DNA from: Bacillota bacterium
Lineage (GTDB): Bacteria > Bacillota > Clostridia > Saccharofermentanales > Saccharofermentanaceae
Assembly (NCBI GenBank): GCA_023397475.1
Contig: JAEWUD010000001.1
Span: 1-25,052 of the forward strand
Length of the DNA: 25,052 nt
Direction: 5' to 3'
The notes beneath the pieces are model-generated. The model did no database searches. It was not told the DNA's origin and saw only the letters and a list, made by a program, of their open reading frames with translations. Positions 1-7,655 of the stretch are shown here, in pieces. Every line of letters starts with the position of its first letter. Position 1 is the stretch's first letter. The position numbers were made by a program, and so were the translations under genes.

Positions 1-445
1 CCCATGGATTCTTCGTCGGTCCGACAAACGATGTCTCGGTTGTCGAGCCCATCGCGAACTCATCCATATTGAGCTTGCCGACGATGACAAGACCTGCCTC
101 ATGCAACTTATGAACCACCGTGGCGGAATACGGAGGGATGAAATTCCCGAGAATCCGGGATCCGCATGTCGTGCGGACTCCCTCGGTGCACATGTTGTCC
201 TTGATTGCGATCGGTACTCCGGCTAAGGGGCCGAGATCCTCGCCCGCATCTATTCGGGCCTGGATCACCGCCGCATCACGCAGCGCCTCGTCCTCGCAAA
301 TCGTAAGGAAACTACTGTATCGAGATTCTTTCTCCCGGATTTCCTCGATGACGGCTCGCGTCGTATCAACGGCACTTATGCGCTTTTCGCGGATCGCCTG
401 ACCGAGTTCTCGCGCGGTCATAGCGGTTATAACGTTTCTGTCCAT
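1..445 (-). CDS. gatA: Asp-tRNA(Asn)/Glu-tRNA(Gln) amidotransferase subunit A, N-terminal part (runs off window)
   Basis: Reading the complement from the ATG at 445 gives 148 codons of an amidase-signature protein that continues beyond position 1. GatA is the glutamine-hydrolysing amidase of GatCAB, which converts mischarged Glu-tRNA(Gln) or Asp-tRNA(Asn) in the cytoplasm. The segment GVPIAIKDNMCTEGVRTTCG (about residues 77-96) is the GatA hallmark, and K82 is the lysine of the Ser-Ser-Lys triad; the two serines lie outside the window. LNMDEFAMGSTTETS (about 125-139) is also typical. The start fits family alignments and has AAAGG 8 nt upstream. It follows gatC by 104 nt on the same strand, as in gatCAB operons. 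Family assignment is very secure; only the truncation by the window edge limits it. Confidence 0.97.
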   Translation of the reverse strand, partial: MDRNVITAMTARELGQAIREKRISAVDTTRAVIEEIREKESRYSSFLTICEDEALRDAAVIQARIDAGEDLGPLAGVPIAIKDNMCTEGVRTTCGSRILGNFIPPYSATVVHKLHEAGLVIVGKLNMDEFAMGSTTETSFVGPTKNPW

Positions 446-508
446 ATCTTCGACCTTTCTTTATCGCGTACATCCGCGGGTATCTATAAGGAGAGTTTTG
501 CGTTCTTC

Positions 509-522
509 CGATTCCGGAATCG
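509..522. repeat. 14-bp perfect palindrome between gatC and gatA
   Basis: CGATTCCGGAATCG is self-complementary and lies in the 104-nt gap between the gatC stop and the gatA start. No T-run follows on the transcribed strand, so it is not a terminator. It could stabilise or process the gatCA mRNA, or be chance. Confidence 0.3.
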
Positions 523-549
523 CGTCAGTTCGCCGGGGGAGGCAAGAAT

Positions 550-837
550 TCATTCGACGGTTCGCACGACCTTAAAGGAACCGTCCTTGCTGTCCGGCGC
601 ATTCGCGAGAATCCGGTCGCGCATCGACGAATTCGTGACAATATCTTCGCGAAAAACATTCGTCATCGGAATTGCGTGCGAGAGAGGCTCGACACCGTTC
701 GTATCGAGCTCATTCAATTTGTCGATATAATTCAAAATCGCTCCGAGATCCGTCTGGACTTTCTCCTTCTCATCCTCCGTAAGTTGGATGCGGCCGAGCG
801 TCTCGAGGTATGCGATCAGGTCCTTGGTAATTTCCAT
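550..837 (-). CDS. gatC: Asp-tRNA(Asn)/Glu-tRNA(Gln) amidotransferase subunit C
   Basis: A 95-residue protein of the usual GatC length. GatC is the small subunit that clamps GatA and GatB together in the tRNA-dependent amidotransferase. The family pattern is visible: an N-terminal helix (LIAYLETLGRIQLTEDEKEK), a central LGAILNYIDKLNELDTNGVEP segment, and the C-terminal REDIVTNSSMRDRILANAPD region. The start at 837 has GGAGG 7 nt upstream. The gene lies directly upstream of gatA and downstream of a good promoter at 900-928. The gene order C then A is standard for Bacillota. Confidence 0.97.
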   Translation of the reverse strand: MEITKDLIAYLETLGRIQLTEDEKEKVQTDLGAILNYIDKLNELDTNGVEPLSHAIPMTNVFREDIVTNSSMRDRILANAPDSKDGSFKVVRTVE

Positions 838-899
838 GCGTTGCCTCCGGCCGGCGTTCTTGCGCGGCCCGTCACTTTAAAGGTTTAAGAATGAGGAAA

Positions 900-928
900 A
901 TTTTAACACGTACGGGTTACGCACGCAA
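900..928 (-). promoter_or_regulatory. sigma-A-type promoter for gatCA
   Basis: On the minus strand, TTGCGT (928-923) is followed after exactly 17 nt by TAAAAT (905-900). The -10 is preceded by TG with one intervening base (extended -10). It sits just after the response-regulator stop (943) and about 60 nt before the gatC start. gatCA can therefore be transcribed independently of the upstream two-component genes. Confidence 0.65.
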
Positions 929-942
929 GGAGCGGCCATCTC

Positions 943-1632
943 TCAGGAGCCTTTCTTGCGACGGCGGGAGGCATTTGATGTCGTTTCCTCCACGTCTTCC
1001 GGGACGAGGACGCCGCCGTTCTTCAGCTTCTTAACAGCCTCCGTTGCGCTTGTGACCCCCAGCTTATGCAAGATGCTGCGAATCTGCGTCTTTACGGTAT
1101 TCTCGGATTTCCTGAGTTTTCTCGTCAATTCCGAACGCGGGACATTCTCGGACAATTGCTCGAGAAGTTCGTATTCGTTTTCCGTCAGCGTCTGACGGAT
1201 ATTCTCGCGGCGCAACTCGGCGTACGAACGCGCGAGAACCGCGTTCGGGGAGAACTCGTGGCGCATGTGTCGAAGGATCGCGGGAAGAAGCAGTTCGCAA
1301 TTGCTCTTCTGAAGATAATCGATCGCACCCACCGAGATCGCATCGACGACGTGTTGATCCTGATCGGCCGCCGTCAGGACGATAACTTCCGTCTCAGGGC
1401 TCGCTTCGAGGATGGCCGAGGTGGCCGAGATTCCATTCTGAAATGCGTGTCCGAGATTGACGTCCACGAGAAAGAGATCCGGCTTCTCGCCTGCAGCCAA
1501 CGCGACGGCTTCGGCCTGTGTACAGGCGGTTCCGACGACCTGAATCTCGGAGGACCTTGTAAGCAGAGCAACAATTGCTTCGATCCATACCGGTTCATCA
1601 TCGAGAATCGCGATCCGGTACGGCGCACTCAT
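943..1632 (-). CDS. NarL/FixJ-type response regulator (REC + LuxR HTH)
   Basis: A 229-residue response regulator. The receiver domain spans about residues 5-120, with acidic pocket D11/D12, phospho-acceptor D57 (in PDLFLVDVNLG), T87 and K109. A LuxR-type DNA-binding domain follows at about 153-205 (LTENEYELLEQLSE..., recognition helix near SENTVKTQIRSILHKL). A basic tail ends the protein. The frame is open further upstream, but the ATG at 1632 is the right start: it begins the receiver fold and overlaps the kinase stop as ATGA (1632-1629), implying translational coupling. Its partner is the histidine kinase just upstream. Target genes and signal cannot be read from the sequence. Confidence 0.9.
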   Translation of the reverse strand: MSAPYRIAILDDEPVWIEAIVALLTRSSEIQVVGTACTQAEAVALAAGEKPDLFLVDVNLGHAFQNGISATSAILEASPETEVIVLTAADQDQHVVDAISVGAIDYLQKSNCELLLPAILRHMRHEFSPNAVLARSYAELRRENIRQTLTENEYELLEQLSENVPRSELTRKLRKSENTVKTQIRSILHKLGVTSATEAVKKLKNGGVLVPEDVEETTSNASRRRKKGS

Positions 1633-3017
1633 TCTTGCGTCCTCTCCGGAATGAGAGAGCGGAAGCAGAACTCCGCCATGGTTCCGGCCTTCTTTGCCGG
1701 CCGCAAATAGAAGTCCGCTTGATGAAGGTCTGCGACATTCCGGACGTAATAGAGACCGAGACCATAATGGTTCTTGCCCCGCTTTGTGGTGAAAAGCGGT
1801 GTGCCGACGAATCGGGATTCCTTCTTGTCTATACCGCAACCATTGTCGAGAACCTGAATCACCAGGCGGTTGCGACGCGGGAACATGGAGACGGTGACCT
1901 CTCCTTTGCCTTCCTCCGGCACAGCCTCTGCGGCATTCATAATGATGTTCAGTATGGCTTCATACATATGCACCGGGTCACATTGGAGAACCGGATCAAT
2001 CGAGATATCCGTCTTGAAGGTAAGATTTTGGCGGGATGAGAAGGTAGCTGCGACATGATCGACGGCTTTGCCGACGATCTGGGATATCCGGGTTTCTTCC
2101 GGCTTCATCTGGATCGGCTGAAACTGCACTTGAATTCGTTCCAGAATGTCAAGTGTATGCTCGCACGTTGTCATCGCAAGGGCGATATCTTTCTTCACCG
2201 CATCGTATCCCTCGGCGCCCTTATCCACGTGATATTCGGCGTTCTGCAGCGAGAGGTGCGTTGTCAGAAGATTATTCTTCAGCGCGTGATGCAGAACGCC
2301 GGTACTGCGAATAACGGCCTGCTGCGACTGCCTCTTGGACGCGTTCTCTTGAAAGAGGTGAAACCCCATGACACTCTTCTTGATGCCGAAGTATAGGAAC
2401 AATCCCGTAACCAGAAGAATAAGAATAATATTGAGTCGCCAAACACCGACATAGCCGAGAGACGGCGCGACGTAACTTGTAATATAGAGCATGATTCCTG
2501 CCGGAACGATCAGAAGACTGTTGACCGATTTCTCTTCCCGCAGGACGACATCCTTCTCTCGCAGCCACGTTGTAAGGAGAACGACGACCGTCACGACAAA
2601 ATACGGAGAGATCATCAACGTCATCATCCGCGAACTGGAAATACGCTCGATATCGCTAAGATCAACGTATGCGAACATACGAATGGCAGGAAATACGATG
2701 TAGGCAGCCTGTGCCGGCAACGAACATAACCAGGTGAACAGAATTCGATTGATTCGTTTCGCCGGAACGAAAGAGGCTGAATAAAGAGAGAACATACAAA
2801 TCGCGAAGGGTCCCCAGAAATACATACACGAGGACAGGAGAGCCATCACCAACATGCTCAAGTCGTGATTGCCTGCATAATCATACACGAGTGTCGAGAG
2901 CCCGCCGCAGCCGAAGAAGAAGAACGCCCAGCCGCCCCAGCGGCTTGCCGGGTTCTTCGGATCGCTGATCCAGATAAAAACCGCTATTGTCCAGAAAAAT
3001 AAAAAAACGAGAAACAC
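1629..3017 (-). CDS. 7-TM sensor histidine kinase
   Basis: About 462 residues. Seven hydrophobic segments fill the first ~210 residues, with no recognisable extracytoplasmic sensor domain, so the signal is probably sensed in or near the membrane. The dimerisation motif LHHALKNNL places the phospho-accepting histidine at about H244. The N box (IIMNAAEA, N361), G1 box (DNGCGID, about 391-397) and G2 box (GLGLYY, about 419-424) show an intact ATPase domain. Start choice: the frame opens at a GTG at 3038, but GAGGGGG lies 8 nt before a second GTG at 3017, and the promoter -10 at 3051-3046 would put transcription start almost on the upper GTG. I therefore use 3017. It is coupled to the response regulator by a 4-nt overlap. 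Confidence 0.88.
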   Translation of the reverse strand: MFLVFLFFWTIAVFIWISDPKNPASRWGGWAFFFFGCGGLSTLVYDYAGNHDLSMLVMALLSSCMYFWGPFAICMFSLYSASFVPAKRINRILFTWLCSLPAQAAYIVFPAIRMFAYVDLSDIERISSSRMMTLMISPYFVVTVVVLLTTWLREKDVVLREEKSVNSLLIVPAGIMLYITSYVAPSLGYVGVWRLNIILILLVTGLFLYFGIKKSVMGFHLFQENASKRQSQQAVIRSTGVLHHALKNNLLTTHLSLQNAEYHVDKGAEGYDAVKKDIALAMTTCEHTLDILERIQVQFQPIQMKPEETRISQIVGKAVDHVAATFSSRQNLTFKTDISIDPVLQCDPVHMYEAILNIIMNAAEAVPEEGKGEVTVSMFPRRNRLVIQVLDNGCGIDKKESRFVGTPLFTTKRGKNHYGLGLYYVRNVADLHQADFYLRPAKKAGTMAEFCFRSLIPERTQE

Positions 3018-3045
3018 GCGATAGTCCCCCTCTCGCACTACGCTT

Positions 3046-3051
3046 ATTATA
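3046..3051 (-). promoter_or_regulatory. -10 element of the histidine kinase/response regulator promoter
   Basis: A perfect TATAAT lies on the minus strand (3051-3046). A weak -35 (ATTCTA, 3074-3069) is 17 nt upstream. The predicted transcript begins near 3039, leaving a short leader before the SD-supported GTG at 3017. Confidence 0.5.
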
Positions 3052-3116
3052 CGTATAAAGGATTCAAATAGAATGCTTTTTTCTCATTTTTTTCTGCCTT
3101 TTTCCGGTAAAACGCG

Positions 3117-3158
3117 AAAAATCCCCGTCCGTTTGCTGCGAGCGAAGCGGACGGGGAT
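3117..3158 (-). terminator. intrinsic terminator of the alcohol dehydrogenase gene
   Basis: An 11-bp perfect inverted repeat (ATCCCCGTCCG at 3121-3131 against CGGACGGGGAT at 3148-3158) is followed on the minus strand by a T-run. It begins about 46 nt after the dehydrogenase stop at 3204, and the kinase promoter lies just beyond it. Confidence 0.85.
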
Positions 3159-3203
3159 GATCGATACGTGTCTTTATTCGAGCGTTATGTCACAAGAATC
3201 TCG

Positions 3204-4376
3204 TCAACGATACGCAAGCCGGTAAATATTCTCGACATCCGTCACGGTGAGTTTGACAAACGATCCGAGTGTGCCTTCCCCAATGCCGATGTGCGCAGCC
3301 AGATAAGGAATATCCTCTTCCTTACCGCCGAAATCGACCATGCGAACGGGAAGTCCCAGCGATCGGAAGAATGCTTCCAGTCGAGCGATCCCCTCTGCCG
3401 CGGTCTTCTCCGGGTGCATGAAGTCCATCTCGCAGCCGAAGACACGGGAGGCGAGCTGCGCGAAACGCATCACGTCCTGCTTCATCGTATACTTCATCCA
3501 TGCCGGGAAAATCACGGCGAGGCCGGCTCCGTGTGCGATCTCGTACAGCGCGGACAGCTCATGCTCAATCGCGTGACTGCTCCAATCCTGTTCTCGACCG
3601 ACGCCGACCAGATTGTTGTGTGCGACCATCCCGGCCCACATGATGTTCGCCCGCGCGTCATAGTTGTCCGGCGTGCGGATCGCAATCGGCACCTCACGAA
3701 CCATCGTGAGAAGCAGCGCCTCGCAAAGGCGATCGGTCACCTCAACCTCACGCGTGTTCGTAAAATACCTCTCGAAAATATGCGCCATGATATCGGCGGC
3801 TCCGGCTGCCGTCTGATCCGCCGGCAACGTCTGCGTCAACTCGGGATTGAGAATCGAGAAAACCGGGCGCATTAACTCTTCGCTGTACCCGCGCTTCAGA
3901 CTTCCTTCCACCTTCGTAATAACCGAGCTCTCCGAACCTTCGGAACCGGCTGCGGCAATCGTCAGGATGGTCGCGACAGGCAGCGTCTTGACTGCGTGCA
4001 CTTTGCCCGCATAGAAATCCCAGAAATCCCCTTCGTACGGAACCCCGATTGCAATGGCCTTCGCGGAATCGATGGTCGATCCTCCGCCGACCGCGAGGAT
4101 AAAATCAACTCCCTCTTCTCTGCAGAGGCGGATTCCCTCATAAACCTTGGTATCCTTCGGATTCGGCTCGACGCCCCCAAGCTCAACATAGGAGATGCCT
4201 ACCTTGTCCAGGGATGTCTTCACCCGACCGAGCAATCCTGACCGGACGACGGAACCGCCGCCATAATGGATCAGCACCTTACTCGCGCCATATGCCTTGC
4301 TAAGCTCTCCCGCATTCGTCTCGGTACTTTTGCCGAAGACGAACTTCGTCGGGCTCTGAAAAACAAAATTGTTCAT
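3204..4376 (-). CDS. iron-containing alcohol dehydrogenase (YqhD/BdhA-like, probably NADPH-dependent butanol/aldehyde reductase)
   Basis: A 390-residue group III alcohol dehydrogenase that reduces aldehydes to alcohols, as in clostridial butanol formation. The N-terminal cofactor fold shows YGGGSVVRSG (about 38-47) and the GGGST-x-DSAK motif (97-106). The C-terminal metal domain has ligands D195, H199, H268 and H282, spaced as in YqhD-type enzymes. The start is the ATG at 4376 (MNNFVFQSPTKFVFG), which matches the family N terminus and has GGAGG 7 nt upstream; an in-frame extension further upstream overlaps a terminator tail and is rejected. The gene is monocistronic, with hairpin terminators on both sides. 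The physiological substrate is inferred from family only. Confidence 0.93.
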   Translation of the reverse strand: MNNFVFQSPTKFVFGKSTETNAGELSKAYGASKVLIHYGGGSVVRSGLLGRVKTSLDKVGISYVELGGVEPNPKDTKVYEGIRLCREEGVDFILAVGGGSTIDSAKAIAIGVPYEGDFWDFYAGKVHAVKTLPVATILTIAAAGSEGSESSVITKVEGSLKRGYSEELMRPVFSILNPELTQTLPADQTAAGAADIMAHIFERYFTNTREVEVTDRLCEALLLTMVREVPIAIRTPDNYDARANIMWAGMVAHNNLVGVGREQDWSSHAIEHELSALYEIAHGAGLAVIFPAWMKYTMKQDVMRFAQLASRVFGCEMDFMHPEKTAAEGIARLEAFFRSLGLPVRMVDFGGKEEDIPYLAAHIGIGEGTLGSFVKLTVTDVENIYRLAYR

Positions 4377-4430
4377 AGAATAACCTCCATATCTGTACAA
4401 AAACCTCACAAGCCTGTCTTTTCTTTCCAT

Positions 4431-4467
4431 AGAAAAGCGGCTGTAAGACTATTGTCTCACAGCCGCT
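4431..4467 (-). terminator. intrinsic terminator of the PrsA-like lipoprotein gene
   Basis: A 14-nt stem (4436-4449 against 4454-4467, one G-T wobble) with a 4-nt loop is followed on the minus strand by TTTTCT. It lies 44 nt after the lipoprotein stop at 4511 and upstream of the dehydrogenase start. Confidence 0.85.
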
Positions 4468-4510
4468 ATGATACTTAAAGACATTGAAAGATTTGAGCAG
4501 AATCGTGATA

Positions 4511-5635
4511 TCAGGCTACGGTAAGCGCGAACTCGGGAAGTGCCTCTTTCTCCTCGATAAAAGCGATATACTTATCGTTCTTGACCTTATCTACCGCATC
4601 GGCGTACCAATCCTTCTCGGCGCCGACATAGTACATGACATGGTAACCGTACATGGTCTGTACTATTGCGGTGTCTCCGGCGACACGTGCCGGATCGAAG
4701 CACCAGGAATCAAACTCTTCGACCATCTGGCCTGTCTGAACGGTGTACTCCGCCGATTCCGCCGCAGATCCGTCCGCCATTGCGGCATCGCCGACGCTGA
4801 CCATTAGGTCATAGCTCGTAACCTTCGCAAGAGTTGCGTCCGCCGCTGCCTTCGCTGCGTCAAGCTCCTCCTGCGTCGCATCCTCACTGCCTTCTACGCC
4901 CTTGAAGGCCTTGTACAGGATATGGCGAACCACCGGCAACGTCGTGTCCGTATAGGAATCCGCATTCTCTGTATAGAAGGCCTGCAACTCCGCATCGGTA
5001 TAGGTGATCGCTTCCTTCACCTTCTCCATGTACTGGCTCGCGAGGAAGTACCGATTGATTACGGGTTCAAGATTCGCCTTGGTTGCGGTTGTTCCATACA
5101 CGGTCATAAAGTAAGGATCGAGCTCCATGCCGCTCATCGTGGCATTCGTCGTCATGTTTGCGAAAAAAGAATCGATCGCCGTGAGGTTCTCCGCGGTAAT
5201 CGTCATTCCTTCGGCCTTGGCCAGAGATTCAAGAATGTGCATGTCCTGCAACTGCGTGAGCGCGGTGGTACGGAGGAAGTCCCCCCATGTCTGAGTGTCT
5301 GTCTCGGATACCGGCGCCGTGAGGTCCATCTCACCGGACTCGGTCGCCGGAATCAGGCCGTAGGATACGTACTGTTCGTACTGCTGCATCATGGTGTAGT
5401 AGTAGAAATCGAATTCCGTAGCGGAAATCGTCTCTCCCTGGAACGTCATCGTTCCCGTTGCCGCACTCGCGCGAGGACCCGGTGTTACGACCGGCGCTTC
5501 TGTCTGCGCCGTAAGCTGCACGGTTACATCCGGTACGGTCTGACGATTATCGCAAGCCGCGAGGAAAACCGATCCGGAGAGGAGAATGGCGGCACCGATG
5601 ACGCCGGCCAGCATCTTCTTGATTGAAATCTTCAT
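4511..5635 (-). CDS. parvulin-type peptidyl-prolyl isomerase lipoprotein (PrsA/SurA-like foldase)
   Basis: A 374-residue secreted lipoprotein. It has a basic N terminus (MKISIKK), a hydrophobic core, and a lipobox LAAC with C28 as the probable lipidated cysteine. Next come a Thr/Ala/Pro-rich linker (about 35-60) and a SurA_N-like helical region (about 70-225). The parvulin-like domain (about 230-345) contains VVRHILYKAF and YGYHVMYYVG. PrsA-type proteins help exported proteins fold on the outer face of the membrane. The start has AGGAG about 7 nt upstream. The gene has its own extended -10 promoter and a terminator. Catalytic activity is not certain because many such domains act mainly as chaperones. 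Confidence 0.85.
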   Translation of the reverse strand: MKISIKKMLAGVIGAAILLSGSVFLAACDNRQTVPDVTVQLTAQTEAPVVTPGPRASAATGTMTFQGETISATEFDFYYYTMMQQYEQYVSYGLIPATESGEMDLTAPVSETDTQTWGDFLRTTALTQLQDMHILESLAKAEGMTITAENLTAIDSFFANMTTNATMSGMELDPYFMTVYGTTATKANLEPVINRYFLASQYMEKVKEAITYTDAELQAFYTENADSYTDTTLPVVRHILYKAFKGVEGSEDATQEELDAAKAAADATLAKVTSYDLMVSVGDAAMADGSAAESAEYTVQTGQMVEEFDSWCFDPARVAGDTAIVQTMYGYHVMYYVGAEKDWYADAVDKVKNDKYIAFIEEKEALPEFALTVA

Positions 5636-5705
5636 GAATAAACTCCTTCAACTGTCTCCGCAAACACATCTTCACATGGCGCGGGACGAACATAATACGA
5701 GGGGA

Positions 5706-5714
5706 ATTATAACA
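5706..5714 (-). promoter_or_regulatory. extended -10 promoter of the PrsA-like gene
   Basis: TGTTATAAT lies on the minus strand (5714-5706), about 70 nt before the start codon. A TTGACT lies upstream but only 13 nt away, too close to be a standard -35, so promoter strength probably rests on the extended -10. Confidence 0.5.
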
Positions 5715-5778
5715 CAGTGATTCAAGTCAATGGTATGAAAATCGCGGCAATCCTTCGTAAATCCCGTATTTCGAGCGT

Positions 5779-6543
5779 TTATACAAGGTCCAGAAAGATC
5801 GGACAATGATCCGATCCTTCGACCGAATCCAGTATTCCCGCATCCTTGATACGATCTCTCAAGTCCTCGCTCACGAAAAAATAATCGATGCGCCAACCGA
5901 CGTTGCGCGAGCGAGCGAACGTCTTATACGACCACCACGTATACGCATCTCTTTGATCCGGATACAAAAGACGAAAGGTATCGATCAATCCGGCTTCGGC
6001 AAAACGATCCATATAGACGCGTTCCTCCGGAAGAAATCCCGACACCTTGCTGTTCGCAGCCGGATTCGCGAGGTCGATCTCCCGATGCGCCGTATTGACG
6101 TCACCGCAAACGATAATTCCTCTTCCCTGTGCCCGCTGCATCGCGATCCTCTCGAGGAATGCATCGTAGAAAGCAAGCTTGAACGCAAGCCGCTCCTCTC
6201 CCTGGCCGCCGTTGGGAAAATAGATGTTATAAAGAATGAAATCGCCGAAATCGATCTCAATTGTTCGTCCCTCGTGATCAAACCGGTCAACGCCCAAACC
6301 ATAGGATACCGATACCGGGGCCGACTTCGTGAAAACCGCGGTTCCCGAGTAACCCTTGCGCTCGGCCGAGCTGAAATACGACGTGAAGTCTCCCACCTGG
6401 ATCAAATCCAGCGTCAGTTGGTCGGGGCTGATCTTCGTCTCTTGAAGACAAACGACATCCGCTCCGAATTCCTCCATTTTCTCGTGAAAACCCTTCTTGG
6501 CTACGGCTCGTATCCCGTTCACATTCCAGCTGATTAGTCTCAT
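5779..6543 (-). CDS. exoA: exodeoxyribonuclease III (AP endonuclease, ExoA/Xth family)
   Basis: A 254-residue endonuclease/exonuclease/phosphatase-fold protein that incises DNA at abasic sites and trims 3' ends during base excision repair. Family motifs appear in order: RLISWNVNGIRA (2-13), CLQETK with metal ligand E36, GDVNTAHREIDL (catalytic Asp/Asn), WWSYKTFARSRNVGWRIDYFF, and the terminal GSDHCPI with H246. Length is normal. The ATG at 6543 is chosen because it begins at the conserved MRLISWNVNG and has GGAAAG just upstream; the open frame extends 22 codons further without family similarity. It is divergent from the flavoprotein gene at 6658. Confidence 0.96.
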   Translation of the reverse strand: MRLISWNVNGIRAVAKKGFHEKMEEFGADVVCLQETKISPDQLTLDLIQVGDFTSYFSSAERKGYSGTAVFTKSAPVSVSYGLGVDRFDHEGRTIEIDFGDFILYNIYFPNGGQGEERLAFKLAFYDAFLERIAMQRAQGRGIIVCGDVNTAHREIDLANPAANSKVSGFLPEERVYMDRFAEAGLIDTFRLLYPDQRDAYTWWSYKTFARSRNVGWRIDYFFVSEDLRDRIKDAGILDSVEGSDHCPIFLDLV

Positions 6544-6585
6544 TTTTTCTTTCCAATCATCGACATCTGCGATTTTTTTGTTACC

Positions 6586-6594
6586 ATTATAACA
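6586..6594 (-). promoter_or_regulatory. extended -10 promoter of exoA
   Basis: TGTTATAAT lies on the minus strand (6594-6586), 43 nt from the exoA start, with only a weak -35 (TTCTTT, 16-nt spacer). It lies in the 114-nt divergent region shared with the flavoprotein gene, for which I see no convincing promoter. Confidence 0.5.
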
Positions 6595-6657
6595 AGATCT
6601 TACGTACAAAGAACAGATCTATGTTTTTTATTCCACCATAATCGGAGGTGTTCCTAT

Positions 6658-7653
6658 ATGAAGTACGCAGAACCTGTGGCTCGACTTACCAATGAGGAGG
6701 CGGCCCTGAAATACATGAGCGAACCTGTTGATCTCGCCGTCATCGGCGGAGGTCCCGCCGGCTATTCCGCCGCGATTAACGCTCTTGCCCGCGGAAGAAC
6801 GGTCGCCGTCATCTCCGGAGACTATCGCTCCAGTTATCTCTACCGCGCGACCGAGCTCAACAATGTCCCCGGCATGCTCGGACGAAGCGGAGCCGAGATT
6901 CTCGATCTCTACCACAACCACGCGGTTGCCATGGGCGCGAACGTCCTGGACGGCCGGGCACTTATGGTCGCGCCCTATCCATACGAGACGAAATCCGGAC
7001 GCTCGGTCACCGGGTACCAGATCGCTTACGGCGACCGGATTCTTATGGCGCGGACCGTTGTTCTGGCCACCGGCGCGGCTGTCGCCGCTCCCTTTCCCGG
7101 TGAGGACACCTATATCGGCCGCGGCGTCAGTTACTGCGCTACCTGCGACGGCATGCTCTATCGCGAACGCGATGTCGCCGTGATCGCCAAGACGGAGGAG
7201 GCCGTGGAGGAGGCGTTGCATCTTGTACGCATCGGCTGCAAGGTACACCTTTTTGTCAGCCCCTCGGACTTGAAGCGCTGGGATGTAAGGCTCCCGGAAG
7301 ACACTTTCGCGAGCGTCATCAACGGCTCCGGCTATAAGATTCTCGGGGACGGCAACCAGGTAACCTCTCTCGCGTATGCGGACCAAGTGCTCGATGTCGC
7401 TTGTGTGTTTGTCCTGCGCGCTTCGATCGCTCCGGGCGCACTTCTTGCCGGTCTTGCCCTCGACGGCCATTACATCACGGCCGATAAGAGCCAGCAAACG
7501 AATCTCCCTGCCGTCTATGCCGCGGGTGACTGCACCGGGAAACCTCTCCAGGTAGCCAAAGCTCTCGGCGAGGGACTTGTCGCCGCGCTTTCGGCGGATG
7601 CGTATATTACGGAGATGGACGCGCCGATGAAGCCCGTCGGGGGAGAATCCTGA
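6658..7653 (+). CDS. thioredoxin-reductase-like flavoprotein lacking the NADPH-binding motif
   Basis: A 331-residue protein with the low-molecular-weight thioredoxin reductase fold. The FAD-binding GGGPAGYSA (30-38), redox-active CATC (C160, C163) and second FAD motif AAGDCTGKPLQVAKALGEG (288-306) are intact. The central pyridine-nucleotide domain is degenerate. At 173-184 the usual GGGxSA loop is replaced by AVIAKTEEAVEE, and the following HRRxxxR motif is replaced by HLFVSPSDLKRWD. It may therefore accept electrons from a donor other than NADPH, as the ferredoxin-dependent flavin thioredoxin reductases of Clostridia do. The start has CGGAGGTG 7 nt upstream; about 25 residues precede the fold. 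It is followed after 2 nt by an asparaginase gene. Family sure, electron donor inferred. Confidence 0.85.
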   Translation: MKYAEPVARLTNEEAALKYMSEPVDLAVIGGGPAGYSAAINALARGRTVAVISGDYRSSYLYRATELNNVPGMLGRSGAEILDLYHNHAVAMGANVLDGRALMVAPYPYETKSGRSVTGYQIAYGDRILMARTVVLATGAAVAAPFPGEDTYIGRGVSYCATCDGMLYRERDVAVIAKTEEAVEEALHLVRIGCKVHLFVSPSDLKRWDVRLPEDTFASVINGSGYKILGDGNQVTSLAYADQVLDVACVFVLRASIAPGALLAGLALDGHYITADKSQQTNLPAVYAAGDCTGKPLQVAKALGEGLVAALSADAYITEMDAPMKPVGGES

Positions 7654-7655
7654 GG

